Assembly (NCBI RefSeq): GCF_015476235.1
Contig: NZ_CP064338.1
Span: 1-64,000 of the forward strand
Reading direction: 5' to 3'
Origin: Caldimonas thermodepolymerans
Lineage (GTDB): Bacteria > Pseudomonadota > Gammaproteobacteria > Burkholderiales > Burkholderiaceae_C
DNA: 64,000 nucleotides
The notes under the pieces are model-generated. The model made no database searches. It was not told the origin of the DNA and saw only the letters and a program-made list of their open reading frames with translations. Below are positions 18,631-26,971 of this stretch, piece after piece. The number at the start of each line of letters is the position of its first letter. The stretch's first letter is position 1. The translations under genes and the position numbers were made by a program.

Positions 18631-19638
18631 ATGAAGCCCACCACCAACCTCAAAGCCCTGCTCGGCGGCGTCGCTGCCGCGCTGACCCTGCACTTCGCAC
18701 CCCTGGCCCAGGCCCAGACCGCCGCGCCCAAGGGCGACGGCGGCACCATCCGCATGCTGATCAACCCGGCGGGCACGATGTCGATCCCGCCGCTGGTGAT
18801 CAAGCAGTACAACCTCGACAGGAAGTACAACATCAACGTCGAGACCGTCCCGTACAGCAACAACAACTCGGCCGCGGTCGCGCTGCAGAGCAAGAGCACC
18901 GACGTCGTGATCCTCGACTGGCTGGCCACCGCGCGCCTGAAGGCCGGCGGCATCAACGTGGTCGGCGTCGCGCCCTTCCTCACCTACGTCAACAGCATCA
19001 TCGTGCCGGTCGACTCGCCGGCCAGGACGATCGCCGACCTGAAGGGCATGAAGGTCGGCGCGCACAACAAGACCGGCTTCGACTGGGTCATCACCGTGGC
19101 GGCCGCGAAGAAGAAGTACGGCATCGACCTGAACAAGCAGGTCACGCTGCACGAAGGCGCGGTGCCGCTGTTGCGCGGCCTGATGGAACAGGGCGAGCTG
19201 CAGGCCACCGGCATGTGGAACTCGCTGGCGCCCGAGATGCTGGCCACCGGCAAGTTCCGCACGCTGGCCACCATCCGCGAGATCTCCGACAGCATGGGCC
19301 TGCCCACCGTGCCGTTCCTGTTCTTCGGCATGCGCGAGGAGTACGCCAAAGCCAACCCGGCCAACGTGCGCGCCTTCGTCGCCGCCTACCAGGACGCCGT
19401 CAGGATCATGAAGACCGACGACAAGCTGTGGGAGGACACCGGCAAGCGCATGAAGCTGTCGCCGCAGGCCACCGAGTTCTTCAAGCAGCAGGTGCGCAAC
19501 GACCTGCTGACCGCCTTCACGCCCGAGATGGCCCAGGGCCTGTCCGACACGCTCGACGCGATGGTCGAGGTCGCCGGTCCCGAGGTCATCGGCATGAGCA
19601 AGCTGCCCGAAGGCCTGATCACCCTCGAATACCAGTAA
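18631..19638 (+). CDS. ABC transporter substrate-binding protein, NitT/TauT (NMT1-like)
   Basis: A 335-residue periplasmic binding protein with a Sec signal peptide (positive start, hydrophobic core, LAQAQT cleavage region). Segments such as SKSTDVVILDWLATARLKAGG, IADLKGMKVGAHNKTG and a two-lobe layout fit the SsuA/TauA/ThiY superfamily. It captures the operon substrate for the permease and ATPase. It lies 77 bp after the ATPase and 75 bp before the oxygenase gene. The ligand is unknown. Confidence 0.88.
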   Translation: MKPTTNLKALLGGVAAALTLHFAPLAQAQTAAPKGDGGTIRMLINPAGTMSIPPLVIKQYNLDRKYNINVETVPYSNNNSAAVALQSKSTDVVILDWLATARLKAGGINVVGVAPFLTYVNSIIVPVDSPARTIADLKGMKVGAHNKTGFDWVITVAAAKKKYGIDLNKQVTLHEGAVPLLRGLMEQGELQATGMWNSLAPEMLATGKFRTLATIREISDSMGLPTVPFLFFGMREEYAKANPANVRAFVAAYQDAVRIMKTDDKLWEDTGKRMKLSPQATEFFKQQVRNDLLTAFTPEMAQGLSDTLDAMVEVAGPEVIGMSKLPEGLITLEYQ

Positions 19639-19713
19639 GCCCTGACGGTCGATTCGTCACCGCGACGCCGCGCGGGTCCGCGCGGTGTCCCCCGTTCCCT
19701 GTGGAGATGCATC

Positions 19714-20709
19714 GTGAACAGCCCCTTTGAAGCCCGGACCATATCGACCGCCAGCCTGCCGATGATCGACATCAGCGGCCTGTCGTCGTCGAAGCACGAG
19801 GACCGCAAGGCGGTCGGCGCGCAGATCCGCGCCGCCTGCATCGAGTACGGCTTCTTCTACGTGTCCGGCCACGGCGTGCCGCAAGGCCTGATGGATGCGG
19901 CCCTGGAACAGACCCGCGCCTTCTTCGCGCAGCCCGACGAGCAAAAGGCCAAGGTGGCGCGCACCAAGTCGTTCTGCAACCGCGGCTGGGACCCGCTGAA
20001 GGCCGAGTCGCTGGGCCTGGACGTGCCGGACAACAAGGAAACCCTGTTCCTGGGCCTGGACCTGCCGCTGGACCACCCGGCGGTCGTCGCGCGCCGCTTC
20101 AACCACGGCCCGAACCAGTGGCCCGAGGGCCTGCCCGGCTTCAAGACCACGATGCGCGCCTACCACGCCGCCCTGCGCGACGTGAGCGAACGCATGATGG
20201 TCGGCCTCGCGCTGGCGCTGGACCTGCCCGAGGACTACTTCGAGGACTTCAACGACACCCCGCTGTCGACGATGCGCCTGCTGCACTACCCGCCGCAGCC
20301 GGTCAACGCCGGCAGGGAGCAGGTCGGCGCCGGCGCGCACACCGACTTCGGCGCGCTCACCTTCCTGCTGCAGGACGAGAACGGCGGCCTGCAGGTGCAG
20401 GGCCTGGACGGCGAGTGGATCAGCGCCCCGCCGATCCCCGGCACCTATGTCTTCAACATCGGCGACGCGATCGCGCGCTGGACCAACGACCTGTTCCGCT
20501 CGACGCTGCACCGCGTGATCAACGTCTCGGGCAAGGAGCGCTACTCGGTGCCGTTCTTCTACTCCGGCAACCCCGACCACGTGCTCGAGTGCCTGCCCGG
20601 CTGCCTGAAGGCCGGCGAGTCGCCCAGGTACCCGGCCGTGACCGTCGAGAAGCACATGCAGGAGTGCTACCGCCGCGCCCGCGAGGCCGCCTCCAGCTAC
20701 GTCGGTTGA
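19714..20709 (+). CDS. 2OG-Fe(II) oxygenase, isopenicillin-N-synthase-like
   Basis: A 331-residue non-haem iron oxygenase. The DIOX_N domain carries the EYGFFYVSGHGV motif. The jelly-roll core has the iron triad His209-x-Asp211 (GAHTDFGALTF) and His266 (STLHRVIN), with Arg276-x-Ser278 to bind 2-oxoglutarate. GTG at 19714 is taken as start because GGAGA lies six bases upstream. It probably hydroxylates or oxidatively cleaves the imported compound. Two further genes of this family occur in the window (50896-51903 and 54528-55550). Confidence 0.85.
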   Translation: MNSPFEARTISTASLPMIDISGLSSSKHEDRKAVGAQIRAACIEYGFFYVSGHGVPQGLMDAALEQTRAFFAQPDEQKAKVARTKSFCNRGWDPLKAESLGLDVPDNKETLFLGLDLPLDHPAVVARRFNHGPNQWPEGLPGFKTTMRAYHAALRDVSERMMVGLALALDLPEDYFEDFNDTPLSTMRLLHYPPQPVNAGREQVGAGAHTDFGALTFLLQDENGGLQVQGLDGEWISAPPIPGTYVFNIGDAIARWTNDLFRSTLHRVINVSGKERYSVPFFYSGNPDHVLECLPGCLKAGESPRYPAVTVEKHMQECYRRAREAASSYVG

Positions 20710-20720
20710 GGACGCGCGAG

Positions 20721-21881
20721 ATGCCGACGCTGCTCAAGCGCTTCGACTTCCTGGCCGCGCTGGCCGGTGTGGCGCGCGACGACCTGGTCGTCACCAACCT
20801 GGCCAACACCGCCACCGAGTGGCATGCGGCCCGGCCCTCGCACGCCAACCTGTATGCGGTGGGCATGGGCCTGGTCACGTCCTATGCGCTGGGCGTGGCG
20901 CTGGCGCGGCCCGAGCAGTCGGTCATCGCGCTCGACGGCGACGGCGGCATCTTCTTCGACACCTCCATCCTGGGCACGATCGCCGCCGCGGGCGCGGCCA
21001 ACCTCACGGTGGTGGTGTTCGACAACGGCGGCTACGTCTCCACCGGCCGGCTGCCCGACGTGGCCTCGCTGGCCGCGCGCGTGGACATCGCGACGCTGGC
21101 GCGTGCCTACGGCCTCGCGCACGTGCACACGGTCGAGCAGCCCGAGGCGCTGGTGGCCTGCGTGCGCGAGGCACGCGAGACGGCCGCGCCGACGCTGGTC
21201 GTCGTGAAGGTCAATGCCGAGCAGGCGTTCGTCGGCCCGTTGCCGATGGACCTGAAGGAAAACAAGTACCAGTTCGTGCGCCACGTCGAGCAGGCTGCGG
21301 GCATCCGCATCCTCAAGCCCTCGGCCAAGGAACACGGCGCACGCCCGGCCGCCGACCCGGCCAGCCACGCCGACGCCCAGGCGGGCTTCGCGCACACGCT
21401 CCATGCCGCCCTGAAGGACAACGGCATCGACTTCGTGATCGGCCTGCCCTGCTCGGGCTTCAGCGGCGCGCAGTCGCTGCTGATGCAGGACCGCGAGATC
21501 CGCTACCTGCCGGTCGCCCACGAAGGCACCGGCGTGGGCATCTGCGCCGGCGCGTGGCTCGGCGGCAAGCGCCCGGCCGCGCTGATCGAGAACTTCGGCC
21601 TGTTCGCCTCGGTGTACCACCTGCTGCGCGGCCACTTCAGCCACGGCATCCCGACATTGCTGATGACGGAATACCGCGGCGACACCGGCGACCAGGAGTT
21701 CTTCGCCGAGACCGGCGAGGTCACGCCCGACCTGCTCAGGGCCATGCGCGTGAACCACCGCGTCATCGCCGATGCCGCGCAGCTGATGCCCGCGGTGCGC
21801 GACGCCTGGCGCTGGATGGACGCCTGCCTGCGTCCCTTCGCGATCCTGCCCACCTTCGAGCTCACGCGCCTGAAGCGCTGA
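20721..21881 (+). CDS. Fused thiamine-diphosphate decarboxylase (ComE-ComD order)
   Basis: A 386-residue protein joining the two halves found as separate subunits in sulfopyruvate decarboxylase. The N-terminal half (about 20-170) is the ThDP-binding domain, with GDG at 73-75 and the Asn-containing end of the motif at VVFDN (98-102). The C-terminal half (about 222-386) is the pyrimidine-binding domain, with the activating glutamate in [12 protein letters not shown] (Glu268). Usual decarboxylases have the opposite order. It should decarboxylate a 2-oxo acid to an aldehyde, a fitting donor for the aldehyde dehydrogenase at 23386-24843. It begins 11 bp after the oxygenase. Confidence 0.85.
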   Translation: MPTLLKRFDFLAALAGVARDDLVVTNLANTATEWHAARPSHANLYAVGMGLVTSYALGVALARPEQSVIALDGDGGIFFDTSILGTIAAAGAANLTVVVFDNGGYVSTGRLPDVASLAARVDIATLARAYGLAHVHTVEQPEALVACVREARETAAPTLVVVKVNAEQAFVGPLPMDLKENKYQFVRHVEQAAGIRILKPSAKEHGARPAADPASHADAQAGFAHTLHAALKDNGIDFVIGLPCSGFSGAQSLLMQDREIRYLPVAHEGTGVGICAGAWLGGKRPAALIENFGLFASVYHLLRGHFSHGIPTLLMTEYRGDTGDQEFFAETGEVTPDLLRAMRVNHRVIADAAQLMPAVRDAWRWMDACLRPFAILPTFELTRLKR

Positions 21882-21901
21882 GCCGCCCTGCCGGAACACC
21901 C

Positions 21902-23338
21902 ATGCGCACGCTGCTTTCCCACATCGGCCGGCTCTACACCTGCGACCGCCACGACCGCGTGCTTGCCGATGCGTACGTGGTGGTCGAAGGCGAGCGCATC
22001 GTCGAGGTCGGCCAGGGCCGGCCCGAGGGCCACTTCGACCAGCGCATCGACCTGCGCGGCCAGGTCGTCATCCCCGGCCTCGTCAACCTGCACCATCACT
22101 TCTTCCAGACGCTCACCCGCGCGATCCCGCGTGCGTTGTCGGGCCACCTGATCGACTGGCTGCGCGCGATGTACCCGCTGTGGGCCGGCTTCACGCCCGA
22201 GGACCTGAACGCCGCGACGCAGGCGACGATGGCCGAGCTGATGCTCACCGGCGCCACCATCAGCGTCGACCACGCCTACCTGATGCCCGGCGGCCGCGCG
22301 GCATACACCGACGCGATCGTCGAGGGTGCATGCACGGCCGGCATGCGCCTGCACCTGGTGCGGGGCTGCATGACGGTGATGGAGGACCGCCTCGAACAGG
22401 AACTTACCCCGCTGATCGGACCGCGCGCCGGCGGCCTGGTGGACGACGAGGACGAGGTGCTGGCCGACATGGCGCGCGCGATCGACACCTACCACGACAC
22501 CGGCTGGGGCGCGCGCGTGACGATCGCGCTCGGCCCCACCACCGCCACCTACCCGCGCCTGGACTTCATGCGCCGCATCGCCGGGCTGGCGAACGAGCAT
22601 GGTTGCGGCCTGCACATGCACTTCCACCCGCGCCCCGACGAGCGCGCCTGGTGCCGCGAGCAGTACGGCAAGCGCCCGATCGAGCTGCTGGACGAAGCCG
22701 GTTGGCTGCGCCCGGGCACCTGGTTCGCGCACAGCACGCGCGTCGACGCCGACGACATGCGCCAGATGGCCGAGGCCGGCGTCGCGGTCGCGCATTGCCC
22801 GCGCATGATCGTGCGCCTGGGCGCGCGCGTCACGCCCGTGCACGAGATGCTCGCCGCCGGCGTGCGCGTGGGCTTCGGCGTCGATGGCGGCGCCAGCAAC
22901 GACAGCAGCTCCATGCTCGGCGAGCTGCGCCTGGCGTTGCTGCTGCACCGCGTGGCCGGCGGCGAAGGCACGGTGCCCTGGCAGCAGTGGCTCTCGCCCT
23001 ACCGGGCGCTGACGATGGCCACGCGCGATGCGGCCGCCGTCCTCGGCCGCAGCGACATCGGCCGCATCGAGCTCGGCTGCTGCGCCGACATCGCCGCCTT
23101 CGACATGTCGCCGGTCGCCTTCGCCGGCGCCCGCACCGACTGGCTCTCGGGCCTGCTGGTCGCCGGCGACGACAGCCGGGCGTCGCTGACCATGATCGGC
23201 GGCGCGATCCGCGTGCTGCACGGCCGCCTGGTCTGGGACGACGAGCAGCAGCTGCGCGCGCGCGTCGACGCCGCCACCCAGCGCCTGATCGAGCGCGCCC
23301 AGCGCCTCACCGGCCTGGACTACCTGCAGATGGCCTGA
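21902..23338 (+). CDS. Amidohydrolase of the 8-oxoguanine deaminase / AtzB-TrzN group
   Basis: A 478-residue metal-dependent hydrolase. The TIM-barrel shows the first metal motif LHHHFFQT (His64, His66), a strand motif LHMHFHPR, and [13 protein letters not shown] with the metal-binding Asp. N- and C-terminal strands form the small beta domain. The [11 protein letters not shown] signature is typical of 8-oxoguanine deaminase and hydroxyatrazine ethylaminohydrolase relatives, which remove amino groups from N-heterocycles. It follows the decarboxylase by 20 bp. Its presence suggests a heterocyclic or guanidino-type nitrogen in the pathway substrate. Confidence 0.85.
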   Translation: MRTLLSHIGRLYTCDRHDRVLADAYVVVEGERIVEVGQGRPEGHFDQRIDLRGQVVIPGLVNLHHHFFQTLTRAIPRALSGHLIDWLRAMYPLWAGFTPEDLNAATQATMAELMLTGATISVDHAYLMPGGRAAYTDAIVEGACTAGMRLHLVRGCMTVMEDRLEQELTPLIGPRAGGLVDDEDEVLADMARAIDTYHDTGWGARVTIALGPTTATYPRLDFMRRIAGLANEHGCGLHMHFHPRPDERAWCREQYGKRPIELLDEAGWLRPGTWFAHSTRVDADDMRQMAEAGVAVAHCPRMIVRLGARVTPVHEMLAAGVRVGFGVDGGASNDSSSMLGELRLALLLHRVAGGEGTVPWQQWLSPYRALTMATRDAAAVLGRSDIGRIELGCCADIAAFDMSPVAFAGARTDWLSGLLVAGDDSRASLTMIGGAIRVLHGRLVWDDEQQLRARVDAATQRLIERAQRLTGLDYLQMA

Positions 23339-23385
23339 GCGCGGCGCGCACCGGCCCACCTTCATCCGCTGAACGGACCGATTCC

Positions 23386-24843
23386 ATGAGCACGACCTCC
23401 CCCCTGCACGGCGTCGACCTGCTGATCGACAACGAGTGGCGCCCGGCCCTGTCGGGCCGTCGCCTCGACGTGCCCAACCCGGCCACCGGCGAGGCCTTCG
23501 TCACCGTGGCCCACGCCGGCATCGAGGACCTCGACATCGCGCTGGCCGCTGCGCAGCGCGGCTTTGCCACCTGGCGCGCGATGTCGCCGTACGACCGCAG
23601 CGCGATCATGCGCCGGGCGGCCGCGATCCTGCGCGAGCGCACCCCCGGGATCGCCAGCCTGCTGACGCAGGAACAGGGCAAGCCGGTCGCCGAATCGGTG
23701 GTCGAGCTGCGCGCCGCCGCCGACATCATCGAGTGGTTCGCCGAGGAAGGCCGCCGCACCTACGGGCGCCTGATCCCGGGCCGGTCGCCGCAGGTCACGC
23801 AGAAGGTCATCAAGGAGCCGGTCGGCCCGGTGGCCGCCTTCACGCCCTGGAACTTCCCGGTCAACCAGGCCGTGCGCAAGATCTCGGCCGCGCTGGCTGC
23901 CGGCTGCTCCATCCTGCTCAAGGGCCCCGAGGAAACGCCGGCCTCCTGTGCCGAGTTGGTGCGCGCGTACGTCGATGCCGGCCTGCCGCCGGGCGTGGTC
24001 GGCCTGGTCTACGGCACGCCGGCCGAGATCTCGGGCTACCTGATCCCGCACCCGGTGATCCGCAAGATCTCCTTCACCGGCTCCACCGCGGTGGGCAAGC
24101 AGCTCGCGGCGCTGGCCGGCAGCGCGATGAAGCGCGTGACGATGGAGCTCGGTGGCCACGCACCGGCGATCATCTTTGCCGATGCCGACCTCGACGCCGC
24201 GGCCGGGCAGCTCGTCCTGATGAAGTTCCGCAACGCGGGCCAGACCTGCATCGCCGCGACCCGCTTCCTCGTGCACGAGTCGGTGCACGACGCCTTCCTC
24301 GAGCGCTTCCTCGCCAAGGTCGCGCAGATCAAGGTCGGCAACGGCCTCGACGAAGGCGTGACGATGGGCCCGCTGGCCAACGTGCGGCGCGTGCAGGCGA
24401 TGGAGGTGCTGATCGGAGACGCCCTGGCCAAGGGCGCGCAGCTCGCCTGCGGCGGGCACCGCATCGGCAGCGCCGGCAACTTCTTCGCGCCGACCGTGCT
24501 GACCGGCGTGACCCCCGACATGCGCGCGATGAACGAGGAACCCTTCGGCCCGCTCGCACTGGTGCGCCGCTTCAGCTGCTTCGAGGAGGTCGAACAGGAG
24601 ATCAACCGCCTGCCGTACGGCCTGGCCACCTACGCCTACACGCGCGACGCCGCGACGATCGCGAGCCTGACCCACGTCGTCGAAAGCGGCATGCTGTCGA
24701 TCAACCACCTGGGCCTGGCGCTGCCCGAGACCCCGTTCGGCGGCGTCAAGGACTCGGGCTACGGCTCCGAAGGCGGGCTGGAAGCGGTCGAGACCTACCT
24801 CGTCACCAAGTTCGTGTCGGAGTACCAGCCGCCGTCGGGATGA
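23386..24843 (+). CDS. NAD(P)-dependent aldehyde dehydrogenase (succinate-semialdehyde type)
   Basis: A 485-residue ALDH. The [10 protein letters not shown] segment, the glutamate motif MELGGHAP and the catalytic cysteine in [11 protein letters not shown] are all intact, and FTGSTAVGK shapes the cofactor site. It is closest by motif to GabD-like semialdehyde dehydrogenases. It ends the operon 16022-24843 and probably oxidises the aldehyde released by the ThDP decarboxylase at 20721-21881. It converges with the Mrr-like gene at a 17-bp gap. Confidence 0.9.
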   Translation: MSTTSPLHGVDLLIDNEWRPALSGRRLDVPNPATGEAFVTVAHAGIEDLDIALAAAQRGFATWRAMSPYDRSAIMRRAAAILRERTPGIASLLTQEQGKPVAESVVELRAAADIIEWFAEEGRRTYGRLIPGRSPQVTQKVIKEPVGPVAAFTPWNFPVNQAVRKISAALAAGCSILLKGPEETPASCAELVRAYVDAGLPPGVVGLVYGTPAEISGYLIPHPVIRKISFTGSTAVGKQLAALAGSAMKRVTMELGGHAPAIIFADADLDAAAGQLVLMKFRNAGQTCIAATRFLVHESVHDAFLERFLAKVAQIKVGNGLDEGVTMGPLANVRRVQAMEVLIGDALAKGAQLACGGHRIGSAGNFFAPTVLTGVTPDMRAMNEEPFGPLALVRRFSCFEEVEQEINRLPYGLATYAYTRDAATIASLTHVVESGMLSINHLGLALPETPFGGVKDSGYGSEGGLEAVETYLVTKFVSEYQPPSG

Positions 24844-24860
24844 GGCCAGCCAGGGTCGGA

Positions 24861-25868
24861 CTACGACGCCTGGCGTTCCACCAGCGCGGCGATGGTGCCG
24901 TTGAGCGGCAGCGTCGTGCGGCACGCCGGATACCGCGTGCAGCCCCAGAAGGGCTTGCCCCCCTGGCGCGGGCGGCGCAGCACCAGCTTGATCCCGCAGT
25001 TCACGCAGGTCGGGCGCCAGTACTCGCCCTGCAGCGCGACGTCGAGCAGGGCCTGCTGCTGCTCGGCCGAGCGCGAGCGGATCAGCTTCAGCAGCGCGTC
25101 GACGTCCAGCAGGTTGATGCCGTTTTCCTTCGCGAACGCGACGGCCTCGTCGGTGAAGCGCGAGGTGGTCGCGAACTGGCCGCGTACCACGCCGTGGGCT
25201 GCCATCACGCCGCGCAGCTCGCGCACCTTGTCGACGCCCACGCGCTTGCCGTGCCAGTGCTTGCACTGCACGATGGTCACCGGCTTGTCGGGCTGGTAGC
25301 GCGTGTAGACCCAGAGGTCGACGCCGCCGTCGGCACCGTGCGACTGGCTGCGCGTGCGAAACCCTGCCTGCGTGAAGAGCGCCTCGACCACGGCCTCGAA
25401 GCGGCGCCATTCGATCAGGTCGAACACCTCGGCGCTCCAAGCCGTCGGCCGGGGGGGCTCGGCGGGCGTGGCGACGGCCTCGGCCTCCTGGGCGGTCGCC
25501 TCATGCCCGGCAGGACGCGATGCGGCAGGCGTGCGCGAGGCCGTGGACGCCGGCGCATCGTTCGATGCGGTGGCGCTGCGGGCGCGTTCGCGGGCCTGCC
25601 ACCACAGCAGCAGCGCGCCCGCGATGGCCATCAGCCAGCCCAGCGGCGCGACGGCCTTGAACATCGATGCGACATGCCCGCCGCGGGCAAACAGCGGCAC
25701 CAGTGCGATGGCGCCGCCGACGACCAGCAATTGCAGCGCGGCCCCTTCCCTGCGCCGGCTGCGGCGCCCGTTGCGGGCGTGCCTTGGTTTCACGGACTCC
25801 TCCCTTTCCTGGTCCCTGGCTGGACCAGCGGGATTTGTAACCAAACGCAATGGCGGTTGCATCCCCAC
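24861..25868 (-). CDS. Membrane-anchored Mrr-like nuclease with topoisomerase-type zinc ribbon
   Basis: A 335-residue protein. Two hydrophobic helices (about 45-60 and 75-91) are followed by an Ala/Pro-rich linker. A restriction-endonuclease-type (Mrr_cat) PD-(D/E)XK domain comes next, with GADGGVDL (Asp184) and VQCKHW (Gln201, Lys203). A C-terminal four-cysteine zinc ribbon (CVNCGIKL...GCTRYPAC) is like that of topoisomerase I. Proteins of this layout are widespread and their role, defence or DNA quality control at the membrane, is unsettled. The N-terminus is uncertain; a GTG at 25793 (VKPRHARNG) is an alternative start. Confidence 0.8.
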   Translation of the reverse strand: MGMQPPLRLVTNPAGPARDQEREESVKPRHARNGRRSRRREGAALQLLVVGGAIALVPLFARGGHVASMFKAVAPLGWLMAIAGALLLWWQARERARSATASNDAPASTASRTPAASRPAGHEATAQEAEAVATPAEPPRPTAWSAEVFDLIEWRRFEAVVEALFTQAGFRTRSQSHGADGGVDLWVYTRYQPDKPVTIVQCKHWHGKRVGVDKVRELRGVMAAHGVVRGQFATTSRFTDEAVAFAKENGINLLDVDALLKLIRSRSAEQQQALLDVALQGEYWRPTCVNCGIKLVLRRPRQGGKPFWGCTRYPACRTTLPLNGTIAALVERQAS

Positions 25869-26095
25869 TCAGGGGGAACCCCGCGGTTACATGTGACGTA
25901 TTGCGCAGATCGGCGCTGGCCGGCCTGGATCGCCCGCGTGGCAGCGGGCTGCCGGTGCAGCGAGGCCCCGCGCCACGGACGCACACGACGACCGGCCCGC
26001 GCCGGCCGCGGGGGATTGCCGCGGCCTGCCCCGGTCCGGACAATCCGTCGGCCGCCGGGCCGGCGCCCGGCCTTCGTCGGACGCCTTCCTGACCC

Positions 26096-26744
26096 ATGTC
26101 CACCCCGATCGCGATCCTGGCCACCGGCCACACCTTCGATGCCCTGCGTGCCCGCCACGGCGACTTCCACGACTGGATCGCCGCGGGGCTGGGGCCCGAC
26201 GTCGCGAGCGTCACGCTCGACGTGCGCGCCGGCGCGCCCTTGCCGGAACCACGTTCGCTGCCCGGCGTGGCTGCGCAAGGCGGTCGCAGGCGGGCTGCCA
26301 GTGCTCGGCATCTGCTACGGCCACCAGCTGCTGGCACATGCCTTCGGCGGGCAGGTGGCCGACCATCCGGACGGCCTCGAACTCGGCACGCATGCCGTGC
26401 ACCTGAGCGCGGCGGCCGCGGACGACCCGCTGTTCTCGGCCCTGCCCCCGAGCTTCGACGCGCACCTGGTGCACCGCCAGTCGGTGCGCACGTTGCCGGC
26501 GGGCGCGCAGCTGCTGGCCGGCAACGCGCACGAGCCGCACCAGGCGTTCCGCCTCGGGCGCTGCGCCTGGGGCGTGCAGTTCCACCCCGAGTTCGGCGAA
26601 ACCGCCATGCAGGCCTACGTCGACGCGCTGGCACCGGCGCACGGCATCATCCCGGGCCCGGTGCGGGCCACGCCGCAGGCGGCGGCGTTGTTGCGGCGGT
26701 TTGCACAGGTCGTGCGCAGGTTGGACGGCGGGGCGTCAGGCTGA
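26096..26744 (+). pseudogene. Class I glutamine amidotransferase (GATase1), broken by deletion and frameshift
   Basis: The gene starts MSTPIAILATGHTFDALR in one frame, as in GuaA-like stand-alone amidotransferases. After about 26240 the family similarity moves to another frame, which carries AWLRKAVAGGLPVLGICYGH with the nucleophile Cys, and continues to the His-x-Glu of VQFHPEFGE. Between the two parts the conserved segment of about 20 residues holding the TGS-type loop is missing. A deletion of roughly 60-70 bp that also shifts the frame explains this. The product should be inactive unless the assembly is wrong here. Confidence 0.75.
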
Positions 26745-26971
26745 GCGGATCCTGCCGACGCCTTGCGCAGCTTTCAGGCAAGGCTTGAGGCGCATCCCCC
26801 GCGACGGCGGGCATGACGTCGAGATCGGACAAGGGGGGCCACCGACTGTGCGCTATGCGTCACGATTCGTGGCCCGCTTGGGGGGAGGAGCGTTGACGGC
26901 GCCAGGCGCTGCCCTGGACGATTGCAGTCGTACCATCATCGCAGCAATCGGTCTCCCTTGCAGTACGCATC

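Noticed and set aside
18631-24843. Firm assignment to sulfoacetaldehyde or taurine catabolism
   Set aside because: The importer type and ComDE-like enzyme fit a sulfonate, but no Xsc, sulfite exporter or TauD-type gene is present, and the amidohydrolase and carbamoylase point elsewhere. Kept only as an alternative.
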